Shown: positions 1-13,548 of the stretch, piece after piece
Layout: the number at the start of each line of letters is the position of its first letter
Numbering within the stretch: the stretch's first letter is position 1
Assembly: GCA_000727475.1 (NCBI GenBank)
Contig: KL647302.1
Span: 2,241,234-2,305,233, forward strand
DNA: 64,000 nt
Source of the DNA: Sarcocystis neurona
Lineage: Eukaryota; Apicomplexa; Conoidasida; Eucoccidiorida; Sarcocystidae
Direction: 5' to 3'
Notes under the pieces: generated by a model
What the model was told of the DNA's origin: nothing
What the model saw: the letters and a program-made list of their open reading frames with translations, nothing else
Databases searched by the model: none
Program-made: the position numbers and the translations under genes

Positions 1-60
1 CTTTTTGTTCGTCCTCGACCGTGGTGACTTTTTTTTCTCTTCGTGTCGCCTGTTCCGCAG

Positions 61-246
61 TGCAGGGAAGTGTCCCGGGTGCACATCACGCGTGCAGCTC
101 TCCTTGACGATCCGCTGCCGTCGCTCTATCTCTTCTGCGGCGCATACGTCAGACAGGAAGGGACAGAATCGTCACTTCGTTTGCAGTTTCTGCCTAAAAC
201 ATACATATATACGTGTTTGTGTACGCCTGCAGATGCACGGGTGTAA
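61..246 (+). CDS. Possible terminal exon of an upstream gene (partial)
   Basis: A pyrimidine-rich stretch ends in an acceptor-like cctgttccgcag at position 60 and is followed by 61 open codons ending in TAA at 244-246. The conceptual peptide starts CREVSRVHITRAALLDD and has the composition of a folded, partly beta-rich protein, unlike the TATG satellite that follows. If real, this is the last exon of a plus-strand gene lying mostly outside the window, about 290 nt before the DGAT1 start codon. I recognise no family. A spurious open frame remains possible. Confidence 0.3.
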   Translation, partial: CREVSRVHITRAALLDDPLPSLYLFCGAYVRQEGTESSLRLQFLPKTYIYTCLCTPADARV

Positions 247-538
247 GACGGCACATGTGTGCAGACATCTAGGAAGACCTACATACATATATATATACAT
301 ATAAGTACATATATACGTATATGTATGTAGTAAATGGATGTGTGTGTCTGTGAATTATCACATGCTGTTCGACTAAAGAGGGAAACAAGAGGATGTTGAG
401 GTCGGCTTTTGCGTGCGGGCGGTGAATCGCCTTCTTCTCTGCAAATGTCTGCACTCCCACCTGTCTAAGTGTGATTTGTAGAATGGTCGTCTTGAGCTGC
501 ACGACTGTGTCTAACTCGCGTTTCCGCTACTATTAAAG
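247..538 (+). promoter_or_regulatory. Upstream region of the DGAT1 gene
   Basis: This 292-nt stretch separates the possible upstream exon from the DGAT1 ATG. It begins with a TATACATA/GTATATAC satellite (roughly 280-335) and then becomes mixed sequence. No TATA box, initiator or other defined promoter element can be named; calling it promoter or 5' UTR rests on position only. Confidence 0.25.
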
Positions 539-2019
539 ATGGAAGCAGCGGGATACTCTGCCGGGAACCTACCCTCGTCGGAAGGAGCAGGAGAAGGAAG
601 AGAAGCAGCAGCAGAAGGAGAGCAGCAACCGCGACGGGAGAAGAAGTCGCACGCGAAGGCAAAGAAGAACACTTCTCTAAACGAACGGACGCAGTCCGAT
701 AGCGGGACGCCTGTAGCAGAGCGAGGTAGTGAGGAACGTTCCTCTCCTTCACGTCCTGGCGGCGCAGCGCCGCCGAACCAACAGCAACAGCACCAGCAGC
801 AGCAGAAATCTCAGCGGAAGCAGAAGTCACGACCCCAGCAGGAAAGACAGGTAGAGGCAGACGAGAGGGAGGAGCAGAAGAAGAATAGAGACGACCATAA
901 AAAAGCAGAGAAGGAGTCGCTTGACAGATCTGAGAAGCGCGTCACTCCGTCGGGACAGCGAGCAGCGGCCGAGGACGGGACCCCCTCCTCTGCGGTCGAA
1001 ATTTTTTCTGCGACAACTTCCTTTTCTTTAAAAACCGTTCCTGGGGACGCTCTACCTTCTGAAGCCATGTCTTCGAATATAACAGTCATTTCCTCTGCGG
1101 TGACACCTTCCGGCGTTGGTTCGACGAGCACGTGCACACTGTCTCAGCGGCCTGCCGCAGCCACTACGGAGCCTTCGAGTCCTGCCTCTTCTTCTTCCGC
1201 TGCTGATGGTCGCTCTCCGGACGCTGTCTCGGCTCCCCAGGCTGCCGGCGACATGGCCATTCCCTCCGTCCCTGTCCTATCCTGTTCCTCCTCACACAGC
1301 AGTACCGGTGCGGCGGCCGCTGTTACTACCGTCCCGACGTATGGTGCTGCTGCTTCTGCTGGCGCCGCGACAAAAACGTTTGCTGCAGCCGTTGTTGCCG
1401 GCACGTCGACTCCTGTTGCAAGTGCTATAGCTTCAACGACTGCTGCCGCTGCTGAAGAAGGAGGAGGAGCAGGTGCTGCTGCGGGGGCTCTTGCCTCGCG
1501 CGCTGCTGCTGCGGCTGCGTCCGCTGCTGCTGCTGCTGGGTGGCCTCGTCCTGCGGCAGAAACAACAGGCAGCACTCCGTCGAGGGGAGGTGTCCGGCCG
1601 GGAGACGTGCCCCACGCGGGAGAGGAAATTCCTTCTGACTACGGAAGCGAACAGTCGTTGCAGGAAAGCCGAAAGTCAAAGATACTGTGGACGGACGGGC
1701 GTGGGACCATCACTAAACTTGAGGAGCTGCAAAAACTCTACGAGGAGGCTGTGGAAAGGAAGAAGCAGAAGCAACACAGAGCGAAAACGAAGGAAGCAGC
1801 AGAGCGCCACGCCAAAGAAAAAGCCAAGAAAACAAGCAGGGAAGAAGGGGCGGCGCAATGCAGTGACCAAATACACGCCGCACACTTTCAGAAAGATGCA
1901 ACGGTAGAAACGCGAAGAAAAGTCGGCGAAGAAGCTCAGCAACAAACCGGCCATACTCCCACATCTTGCAATCAGTCGAGGACAGCCTCTCCGGCCTCCT
2001 CCGTGGATTTCAGAGGAAG
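539..2019 (+). CDS. DGAT1: DGAT1 exon 1: long low-complexity N-terminal extension
   Basis: The ATG at 539 is chosen because it is the first in a 1481-nt open frame that ends at donor GGAAG|gtagta with phase 2, exactly what exon 2 at 4379 needs. The segment has a Lys/Glu/Gln-rich start (about residues 1-140), a Ser/Ala/Thr-rich middle with polyalanine (about 170-330), and a charged, probably coiled-coil end (about 385-450). DGAT1 proteins usually have a short disordered cytosolic N-terminus of about 60-130 residues that carries oligomerisation and regulation; here it is about four times longer. A separate upstream gene fused in my model is less likely because the phase fits, but RNA evidence would decide. 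Confidence 0.6.
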
Positions 2020-5000
2020 GTAGTAAAGCATCCACGCCAACTCCTCGAGATATGTACATATATGTATACGTAGGTATATGAATATACATATATGAATATA
2101 CGTGTATATATACTTGTGCATATATGTGTGTGTGTATGTATGGGTGGGCGTATATAAGAAGGCTGTGTAACTGGGCCTGCACGTGCGTGTCCCCGTCTCC
2201 TGCTGCTTCCACGTGTACGCCTATGAACAGGTCCACAGGTAGTCAAGGACAACGGCTTCACATAGTCTGCGCGTATGTAAGGACAGTTTGTCCGTATGTA
2301 TATAAACGTATTTCGACTGATATGTATATATAGGTACTTTTTCTACATGTGTGCGTAGGCCACTTATACGTATAAAGATACTTGGTCCACGTGTATATAC
2401 AGATAGCTCGACTACATGTATATATATAGTGCATCTGTGTGTGTACGTAGTTCGTCTACGTGTGTGTATAGAGAGGTCGTCTACACGAGTATATATATGT
2501 AGCTCGTCCGCATAGAGATACCAAGCTAGTTCATCTACTTACATGTATAGATAGCTCGTCTACATATACATATATATATGTGAAGGTAGTTCGTGTACAT
2601 TTGTCTACCTTCGCCTGCCGCCCAGCTGGTCCCGCAGGAGTTTTACATGTCCGCGTCTAAATATGACTCTTTTACATGCAGACTACTGTCTTCATATACA
2701 TGTAGACTCTCTCTCTATACCAGTCGACGCCCCATCTCAGACAGGTGTAGAGTACCTCTCCGTCTCTCTGTCTATGTGTATATATAGATAGAGGGAGACT
2801 GACTGTCTTTATATATACGCACACAAATAGCTATTCATATGCATACGTGGCTATCAATCAATCCATGTGTATGTATATGTATGCACACTTGTATATGTAG
2901 AGAGTGAGATAAGGAGACAGCCGGTCTTTACAGATGGGCAGCCTGATACGTATGTATGCGTGGAGGCGTATATAGGGGTCCCCGTAGAAGCGTAGATATA
3001 CGGGACTGCCGACGCAGGCCTTTTCACCTCGTGATACTTTTTCTTCCGTACACAGGCATGCCCGTGCATGCACTCACCACCTGGGGAGGACAAACGTGGG
3101 GAGATAGACAGATATTTCTTATGTACGCGCGTCCACGTGTATCTATAGTGGCCGTGGTCAGGCCTGCAGCATCTTCTGCAGCAGCTCTTTATGAGGGAAT
3201 ATTGATAGCGTTGCATATATCTTCTGCCTGCGTCTCGTCGGGAGGCTGTGGAGGTGCAGGCGATTGCACAGAGAGGGGGACACAGAGAGGAAGACGAAGG
3301 GCAAAAGTAGCCGGGTCTGAGACTGCAGCCTCTGCTGCTGTGATGCAGGAAGAACCCGTCTCACATAAAAGCGGTCTAAAACGCTTCTTCCCTGGCGTTT
3401 CTCTATGAAGAAGTTTGCATGCCTTCTTCCACACGCCTTGGCCCAGGCCCCTGCAGACACACGTACACAGAGAGATTCAGAGAGTTATTCTGCTCAGATA
3501 GAAAGACCGAGGCCATTCACACGTGGAGGAAAACAGGCATTCTGCGTATATAGACAGACAGTTCACGAGGGTCCTTCTAGCTTTCATTCATACATATATT
3601 ATGCTGTACTGTATCATATGTGTAGGCACACACACATACACGTGAACACCTGTACATATACACACATATATATATGTATGCATGCATCGATGTGTATAGA
3701 TATATACGTATACGTAAGTGCACACATATGTATGCATACATACGTACATATACACACGTATACATACATATATATGCATACATACAGATATACACATATA
3801 TACATACATATATATGCATACGTACATACATGTATACTGACAGACAGAGCTACGAAGGTCGTCCGATGTGGGATATGTAGACAAGAGGACTCTGAGGAGA
3901 AAAAGAGGCGGCGGGGTGACGCAGCGCACAGGGTAGAACGTTTTATCTACTCTTCTCTCGATGTGTGCCTCTCTGTTTGTCTATACACGTTCCTGTGTGG
4001 TATCGATACATTTCCATGTGTATACGTATATGCTTGTGTGGGTCAGTCCACACATGTGTCCGAAGTTGTCGCAGACCTGCTGATATTAAGTCATGCTGCT
4101 GTGGCTGCTGTGGTTGTCGCTGCTGCTGTGGCTGCTGTGGTTGTCGCTGCTGCTGTGGCTGCTGCTGCTGTCGCTGCTGCTTCTGTGACTGCTGCTTCTG
4201 TGACTGCTGCTTCTGTGACTGCTGCTTCTGTGACTGTTGCTTCTGTGACTGCTGCTTCTGTGACTGTTGCTTCTGTTGCTGCTGTCGCTGCTGCTGCTGC
4301 TGCTCTGGCTGCTGCTGTTGCTGTGGCTGCGGCCGTCATCACTGCTGTTGCTGCTGCCGCGTCATGTGGTGCACGCAGGCCACTGTACGACCACCTGCAC
4401 TGCGCGTACCGGGCGACACTGCTGTCTCATAGGACGAAGAATTTGAACCTTCGCGGATTTCTGAATCTTTTTTTCATGCTCCTCTGCGTCCTCAATTTCC
4501 GTATGGTAACAGACAACTTGATGGAATACGGTACGACCAGCTGCACGCAGCTCTTTCATCAAAAAAACCCATTCCTCTCTGTCTTCTGCTTCCTATACCC
4601 TACACGTATATACGAATATATAGAATCAGCGTATATCGTGTGTATATATATATATATATTCCTTGTATCTCTAGTGTGCGTATATGTAGATATGTATAGG
4701 GATATGTGTATCTAATATATGTATATATATATGTATGCATATGTGTAGATTGACGTACACTCGCGAATGTCTATATGTGTGTCTGCTAGTGTGTAAGCGT
4801 CTGTATGCGTGTGTGTGGGGGGGGAGGGGGTATGTGTGTGTGTGTGGATATATATATATGTACATCTGTATATGCCGTATATGAATGTCTTGAAGTTGCA
4901 CAGCGGTCTGTCTTTCGCTTCGTACATATGACATATATGTACGTATATGTGTGCGTGTCTGTTGTAACTTTACGTGTGTGTATTGAAAAAAGGAAGAAAA

Positions 5001-8000
5001 GAAGTCAGGGAAGGAAGAAGAGAAAAAAAGGGGTTGAAGAAGCAGACGAAAAGCGACGTAAAACGCATCCAAGGCCCTTGCAAAAACTTCCCCATGCAAA
5101 GAGGTCACCTCTCATACGCATATGTTTACGTGTATACATTCTGTGTATATGTGTATATAACCCTGTATATATATATAAACCTATATGTGCATATAGATAT
5201 GTATTTGTGTATATATGTGTGTCCGTACGTACACAAATACTTTGATGTATATGTATATATGTATAGGAGATACGTATATATCCAGGCGTCCGTATGCTTA
5301 CTTTGTATATCATATATAAACGTCTCCCCGTTTTTCTCATATAGAATGTATGTACACGTATCTTTCTATATACGTAGCCCCTGGACATATACTTATATAT
5401 AAAAAGAGAGGAAGAGAGAGCCACGTGCTCTGTATCTGTATACCTCCTTATATGTATACGCATATATATATATATATGTATACGTAGACGTGTATTGTTG
5501 CATCTATATATGCGTATATGTATATATATGTATACACGTGTACTTTTTGATGTATATGCGTAGAAGTAGAGAAGTGACGTGCTATCGAGCAGAAGAGAGT
5601 GTCGAACGCCCAACGAGGAACAGCGGCTTCTCCATAAAAAACCCCGTTGTTCTCACGAGCAGCAACGTATCAGCGCAGGTCATTTTGCAAGTAATTTGAT
5701 CTCCTTTTTCGTCTGCAAAAACGTATGTCTACGCGCTTATATTTACACGTCTACGCATATATGGGCACACATATGGAATCATATATATATATATATATAT
5801 GAACGTATATATGTATATGTATGCATGTATATGTGTGTGTACATACGTGTATCTACCCATCTGTATGTATATATGCATATATGTATGTATGTATATGTAT
5901 ATATGTATATGTCTACATGTACATATATGGATGGATTTGAAGTCTGCGCTTGGGTATTTACACTTGCACATCTGTGCGTGTGTGCCCACAATATTAATAT
6001 ATTTGTACTATATGTACTTGTATGTATTCATGTATATATACATATATGTATCTATATATGTGTATGTAGACAAGGAGCCGCGTAGAAAATAGTGTGTAGT
6101 AAATGTGTACATGTTTTTGTTTGAGGGCGTGCACGAGTGGCTATATATACATATATATATGTATAGGGGCTTCATAATTATATATATAAATGTTAATGTG
6201 CCATATTCAGTGTCGCTTCTATTTCTCTCTTCTTCACTTTGAATTTGCAACCATTGCACAGTACTGGGGAGGCAGAAGAGTCCGTAGCCCTCCTCCTCTA
6301 CAGTCAATTACAAATGGCCACACATATATGCGTGTACGTACATATGTGCGCCGGTGTCCGAGTATAAATACTGAACTTCTCTCTCATTGCCGTCTTTCGC
6401 TTTCTTTCTGTGTATCATGTATCTGTATATATGTATGTACATGTGCCTACATATATATCTATACATGCATGCATAGGTGAGCGAGTCCAAGTATAGAGCT
6501 TCTCTTATCATCCCTTTGTCTCTCTGTTCTATTTGTGTGTCTCCTTGTCTGTCTAACTGCCAGAGTCTCCGTCTTCTCTCTGTGTGTCTCCGTCTCTAAT
6601 GTAAGTGGCCATATATCTGGCACTGCCGCTCTCCATGCCTATATATGCACACATATACTCGTAGCCGTGCGAGTGTAAATGCAGAGGTTTTCTGCTCCTT
6701 TCCTCTGTATATTTCTCTTCTTCGTCGATGTGTCACCGTCATTTGCTGCTCGCTGTCTCTGTTTATATGTCTCTTTTTGCGTCACTTCCTTCGGCCACGC
6801 GAGAGTCTGGACGAGGAAGACCGCTGCTTTGCACATTCGCCTCTCAGTCTTCTGCATGCGTTACATATTCCTGCGCAAGCGGTTGACTGCCCCCTGCAGG
6901 ACTGATGATCCGCCTCCCTTCGAGTTTCGACGACATTCTCTCCAACTGGCCGGTTCTTCTCTGCTTTGCCCTGGTACGCGGCGACACCAACGTTCACACA
7001 TACACACAGCTATATATATATATATATAAACATCTGCGTGTATATATATATAGATAGATAGATAGGTAGATGTGTGTACACGGTGAGGTGAGGAAGATCA
7101 CTTATTTTCTTGTGTGTTGACAGCGGGGTATTTCTGTCCTTACGTGGCATACGGACTGGGCACGTGTTCACATCCCTGCAACAATTCCAGCTCAATATAT
7201 ACATCTGCATGCATGCATATATCCACGTATGGAAGATCCATATATCTCTATGTATGTAATGTATATCTATATATAATGTAATATATGTATATATGTATCT
7301 GCTGTATTCTTGTTAACGCTCGTTTGTCAACAACGCTGCTGTCTATCTACAACGTATAACGCAGCACGTGTGGACATACAAACTCACGTAACTCTGCGTA
7401 CTTGAAGAAATACATGTGCATGTATTAGCATCTCCCCTTCTTCGACTCCTCTTCGTGGTCGGCAAGAAGCGTCTGTGCGCGTATCTGGAGGATGAAGTGT
7501 CGGACACAAGAGCCTGGGACAGGCTTTTCTATCGATGCGCCTTTCTCTCTATATGTATATATTTGTGAGTGGGGGGTGACAAACAGGAGACTGAAAGAAG
7601 GTGGAGAAGACTGCCTAGGAACATGGGAAGCAACAAATCTGCAACGTTGCTGTCTTGAAAAACCGAGAGTAATTTAAAGACATGCGGGGCAGCCTCCACA
7701 CACGTAGACCACTGCCGCTGCTCTGCTGCTGCTGCCTAAAGGCCGCTGCTGTGCTTCTCTCTGCTTCTGGACTGCTGTCCTGCTGCTACAGCTGCTGCTC
7801 TGCTGCCACGTGTTGCCGCTGCTGCTGCTCTGCTGCTACTTGTTGCAGCGGCTGCTGCTGTACTGCTGCTCGTGCTACATAGACGCTACGGCTGCGTTGC
7901 CCTCTACGCTGCGTTGTGGGCTTCCTGCGGTTGCTGTTGCTGTAATCCTGCGCGTGTGCGCTGCCGCTGCTGCTGCTCTGCCTTCGCTTCGACCGCTGCT

Positions 8001-11000
8001 GCTGCTCTGCCTTCGCTTCGACCGCTGCTGCTGCTCTGCCTTCGCTTCGACCGCTGCTGCTGCTCTGCCTTCGCTTCGACCGCTGCTGCTGCTCTGCCTT
8101 CGCTTCTGCCGCTGCTGCTGCTCTGCTCTGGGGCAGATGCATTTTTGCATTTTGGGGGCGTACGTGATCGAGCGGCTCGTGGCTTCGTGGGTGCCGTATA
8201 CCTTGGACTGGTCGGAGACATTGTTGATTACGATCAACTTCTTCCTCGTCTTCTTCATGCCCTTCCTCACCGTCACCCTTTCTTCTCCACACCCAGGTAT
8301 TTCTCAGAAATGCGGTTTACACATATACGCATGTGTATGTATGCGTTGCCCTCTCTTTTTCTCGCTCTACATTTGTATACGTGTGTGCCTTCAGCGACAG
8401 CAATATACTCAAGCGCATGTATACATGGACGTGTATATGTTTATATAGAGATATATAGACTGATATCATCGTTAAGTACAAGTACCTTTCTCTATTTGTG
8501 TGGACTCCAGTGTACCCCGCTACATGCTTACAAGTATCTGTCTATTTGTCTGTGTCTGCCACTGTGTGCCTGCTATTCTGTGTCTAGTTCTCGGTGTCTA
8601 TCCTTGTCTGTCTCTATAATCGGTACGTGTATCTCTCTACCCATCTGCCTGTCTGCTGTCTATCTGTCTATCTATATATCTACCTATCTGTCTCTCCGCT
8701 GCCTGTCTATCTATATGTCTGTCTATCTGCCTATGTATCTGCCTATGTATCTGCTTATGTATCTGCCTATGTATCTGTCTATGTATCTGCCTATGTATCT
8801 GCCTATGTATCTGCCAATCTATCTGCCTATGTATCTGCCTATGTATCTGCCAATCTGTCTGCCTATGTATCTGCCTATGTATCTGCCAATCTGTCTGCCT
8901 ATGTATCTGCCTAGGTAGCTGCGTATGGATCTGCCTAGGTAGCTGCGTATGTATCTGTCTTTGTCGATTTGTCTACGTGTCTCTTCCCATCTGTCTGTCT
9001 GTTGGTGTCTCTGTCTGTTTGTTATTCTCCGTTTCTCTCTCTTTTTACTCCTCTATATTTCTTCTACGCACGTACACTATGCAGTAATGGCCCTTCTTCC
9101 GTACTATCGAACACTTGTATAGATAACGGTATAGATATACAGCGACATGTATACGCCCATATCTACATACATGCATCTATATGCATATACATATTTATAT
9201 ATAAAAGTGTCACAATGCATGCCCACACATACACATATATATGTGCATATCCATATGAATGTATATGTATTTACATATATATCCATATGCATATCCATAT
9301 ACATATATATATATATATGTTTATATGTATACATGTATGTATGTCCATATAAATGCATATATGTGTATTGATATGCGTATTCATATGCATGCCTTGTGAC
9401 ACAGTGGGTAGTATATGACTTGTGTCCTTTTGTGCGTGTTTCTGCGTCTGTGTGGACTGGTACGCAAGGAGGCGCGCGCCGGCGGCAGATGAGAAGGAGC
9501 AGCAACACATTATAAAGAAGAGGAGGAGCTCCGTGCTTGTCTGCTGTGGAAATAATCCAACTTCTAAGACTCTATACACACGCTTCTTTTCTATAAAAAA
9601 CGCGCCTTTTTCACGCTGAGCTTTTTGGCGTATCGGTGGGGTCACTGCCTCAGCAACTCCGCTGCGCAGAGCAGCCTCGTGGGGGTCTCACCCGCTAGTT
9701 GCTTCTCCCTCTGTTCGTTTCTCCGTGTCTTCCTACGTCTATGCAGAACCCTTCTTTTTTAGACATGCAACGCACGCATGCATTGCATTACATATACATA
9801 CAAACAGACACACACACGCACATATAAATGTGTGCCCATACATACATGCATATATGAGAATGTGTCCAGCTATCTACAGCCGCACATACCTACTACATAT
9901 CCACACGCACATATATATACGCCTGTGTACGTATGTACAACCACTATTTCTGCTGCAGAGACAAATGCGTATGCATGTGTGTGCGTGTGGAGGGGTGAGG
10001 AGTACTCGAAGAAGGCGAAGTGTGCTCGTGCGGCGGAGGCGATGGTGGACTACGCTGCTCAGACACATACGTGTGTGTCCTGTCTTGCACGTCTACTCGA
10101 AAGAAAAAGACTTCTGTACACTTCTATATACTTCTGTTTCTGTATACTTCTGTATATGCAGCTTCTATATTTGCAGATACATACGTCTGAGTGCGCATGT
10201 ATCGTCCCCCTGGCACAGATACATCAAACGTGTCCACCACAACGCTTCAAACAAACGCAGATACCTCTCCTCACAACTCACTTCTCCAATATTCATACAA
10301 ACATATATATACGTGTACACAGACGTACGCATATCTATATATGTATATATATACCGAGATGTATATACGTAACATACGTGTATACACGTATGTATGTATG
10401 TATATGTATGTATATGCGTATGTCTGTATGTGTGCGTTTGTATGTGTTGGCTTGTATATATGTGTTTGTATGCATATATATATATATATATACGTCGTTG
10501 TGTATGTATATATGTATATATGTATACACGTATATGTGTATGTGTGTAGATATATGCGGATATATATATATATATATATATGTGTATGCGTGTGTGTATG
10601 TGTTTGTATGTGTTTCTGTATGCGTGTGTGGGTGTGGAATGTTTTTGCTTTTTGTGCTGCTGCAGCGTCTGCTGCGCTTCTGCTGGCCTTCTCGGTCGTG
10701 TGGCTGTTCAAACTCTTCTCCTTCCACGCCGTTTGCTACGACGCTCGCAGGGCTGTGCGGTAGGCTGCAAATTTCCTTCCTCTTGTCATTTCCCCATCTC
10801 CCCCCCTCCGTGCGCGGCATCTCTTTATCTATCTATCCATCTATCTATCTATCTGTATCTATCTATCTATCTGTATCTATCTGTCTATCTATCTATCTAT
10901 ATATCTCTTTGTCTATCTATCTCTTTATCTATCTACCCATCTATCTATGTATCTGTATCTATCTATCTATCTATATGTCTATCTATCTGTATCTATCTAT

Positions 11001-13515
11001 CTTTCTATCTATCTATATATCTATCTATCTCTTTATCTATCTACCCATCTATCTATCTATATATCTATCTGTACATCTATCTATCTATATATATATATCT
11101 ATCTATCTCTTTATCTAGCTATCCATCTATCTACCTATATATCTATCTATCTCTTTATCTATCTATCTATCTATATATCTCTTTATCTTTCTATCCATCT
11201 ATCTATCTATATATCTATCTATCTCTCTATCTCTTTATCTGTCTATCTGTCTATCTCTTTATCTATCTATCCGTCTGTCTCTCTGTATATCTATATATAT
11301 ATATATATATGGAGAGAGAGAGATAGATAGATGTGTATGGAGAGAAAGGTGCGCTTCTAATGAACTCTTAAAGAACGATGTACACAGATGTAGATATACT
11401 TCTCTTCGTATACTACACCCAGTACTGCAGTATTCGTATTACTACTAGTACTAGTATATAGCCACCACACATGTATATTTGTATATAATCATAGAGAGAG
11501 ACATACGAAGAACAAGAAGGAGAATACCCGTGTGTGAACCGAGAGCGAGTAAAAGACTCCCGCTACTCGTATGACGTACCTGTCGCCACGGGGTGTACGT
11601 ACACCACACGCGTCCGCGACTTTTTTCTCCGTGTCTCTCTGTCTTTGTGTCTGGTCTGCATGTGCGGCAAAGCAGGCGATTCTGCTGCCGTTTCTTCGTC
11701 TCTTCCCCCCCGCCATTCCTATTCTGTGCTATCGGAGTCGTTTTCCGACGTGCGCGGTCACTTGCTGCTCTGCATGCGCCGGCAGCACGCCTGCAGTAGA
11801 ACGGTATCACGCATGCGGCACACGCCATTTCGGTCCTCTTCTTTTGTTCTTTTCCTGTGAACTCTTCTTCTTTTCCTTTCCGTTTCATCCTTCCGTTTCT
11901 CTGCCCCGTCTCGCCTCTTTTTATCCTCGGGGCCCGCTGCTGTTTGCGTGTCTTCTTCTTGCGGCCCCACGGGACGCAGCAACACCCGGTGACGTCTGCT
12001 GCCGCACTTTTTTGCCTGTTCCTCCCTTTCGACGAAACGCTTTGCTGGTCTTTTCTCGCTTTCTCTCCTATTCTTTCGATAAACTTCTGCAGCAGCACGT
12101 CTTACACACACCCACACATACACACACACACTCACACATACACCTACAAAAGTCAAGCATGAATCTGCGGATTGCTGTCCTCATCCCAGCCCGTTTTCCC
12201 TCATTTCTCTCTTGCTGCTTTTTTCTTCGTCTTCGTTGACTTCTCCTCCTTCTCCTGCGTCTTCTCCTCTCTCGTGCTGCTGCTTTTCTCCTACGTCTTC
12301 TCAAACTGTTTCGGTGGTTTGTCTACGTGTGCCACGTTGGGCTTCTCTTTCACATTTCTCCTCTTCCTCTTCCTTTTCCTTTTTCTTCGTTGCTGCAACA
12401 CTTCTCACGTCCCTTTTCTGCCGTCTCGCTGTGGGCGTCTCCTTCTGCATGTGCCCTTCTTCGCTTCTCTCCGTCTTCCTCGCCTGTTTCCCCTTTCCTC
12501 TTGCTGCACTTGTGTCACTTGCGTTTTTGCCATCGCGTTCTTCCTTTCTGCTCTTCGTTTGCTTCTTCTCCTTCTCCGCGCCCGCCATCCTTTTCCGTCG
12601 CATTCCTCTTCCGCTTCCTCGCGTTTCCGCTCCCCCCTTCTCCTCTTCCTATTCTTCATCTTCTCTCTGGAAGAGCTGGTAGTGTGACGTTGTCGTCGAC
12701 CCCCCGGCAGCAGCTCTCGGCCTCCCCAAGTCGAGGCTGGCACACCCTACAAATGGGGAAGCGAAAGTGAAAGAGATTCTCGTAGGAAGTCAGTAAAACG
12801 TACAAGCAGCACCTGGTTCTGGGGGGTCAAAGAATCGAAGCAGAAGAAAAGAAGAGGGGGAGGCCGAGTGCTTACGCCAAGAAAGTTTAGTCTTCCTTTC
12901 CTAGAGAAGGAGAAGGGACGGTGGTAGCGGAAGACCTGGCAGAGCACGCGTAGGTGCGCGAAAAGGAAGAAATTCATTCATTTCCCTGCAATTCTTTTTG
13001 CAGAGGCATTCAGTGAAGTGGGTGAATTGCTTCTTCTCTTGGAGAAGACACACACATTGGAACTTCCTATCGTATGTATACGTGTATGTGTGTTTACGTA
13101 CATATACTTCCCTTTCTGTCTCTCTTTATATATATGTACGTATATGTGTTGTAAGTGTACAATAGCTGCGCACGTGTTAGTGGATCTGTGTGTGTGTGTG
13201 TGTGCCTTCGTCCAGGAATATCCACCCCATGCCTGCTTGGACTGTGTATGTGTATCTCCCCAGCGATGAAGTAGTATAAATATGTGTATCTCTGGCATTC
13301 TCTCTATATTTCTGTATATGGATGTTCATATCTATGTGTACGTGTGTCTGTCTCTCTATATAGAGAAACCTGATGCCTCTATCTGTTTCGCTCTATAGTA
13401 AAATCCTAAAGCCTCCATATCCATATGTATACATGTATGCGTGCATATATAAATGAATCTTTCTGCGTCTCTATATCTTTACTAAATATATATATATATA
13501 TATGTAAAAGACCTT

Positions 13516-13548
<33 letters not shown>

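Noticed and set aside
1144..1575. Minus-strand Ala-rich frame opposite DGAT1 exon 1
   Set aside because: Mirror of the GCT/GCC-rich low-complexity coding sequence; no independent support.
3650..3840. Tyr/Ile/His-rich frames on both strands in TATACATA satellites (many similar ones across 1-30000)
   Set aside because: Direct products of TATG/GTAC simple sequence with no acceptable splice context.
4090..4378. Val-Thr-Ala-Ala-Ser repeat protein before exon 2
   Set aside because: It arises from the 15-bp repeat in a CTG tract. Exon 1 joins exon 2 in phase without it, and the open frame upstream runs into TATG satellite.
7786..8292. Minus-strand Gln/Ser/Arg-rich frames
   Set aside because: Antisense shadows of the CTG tract and of DGAT1 exon 4.
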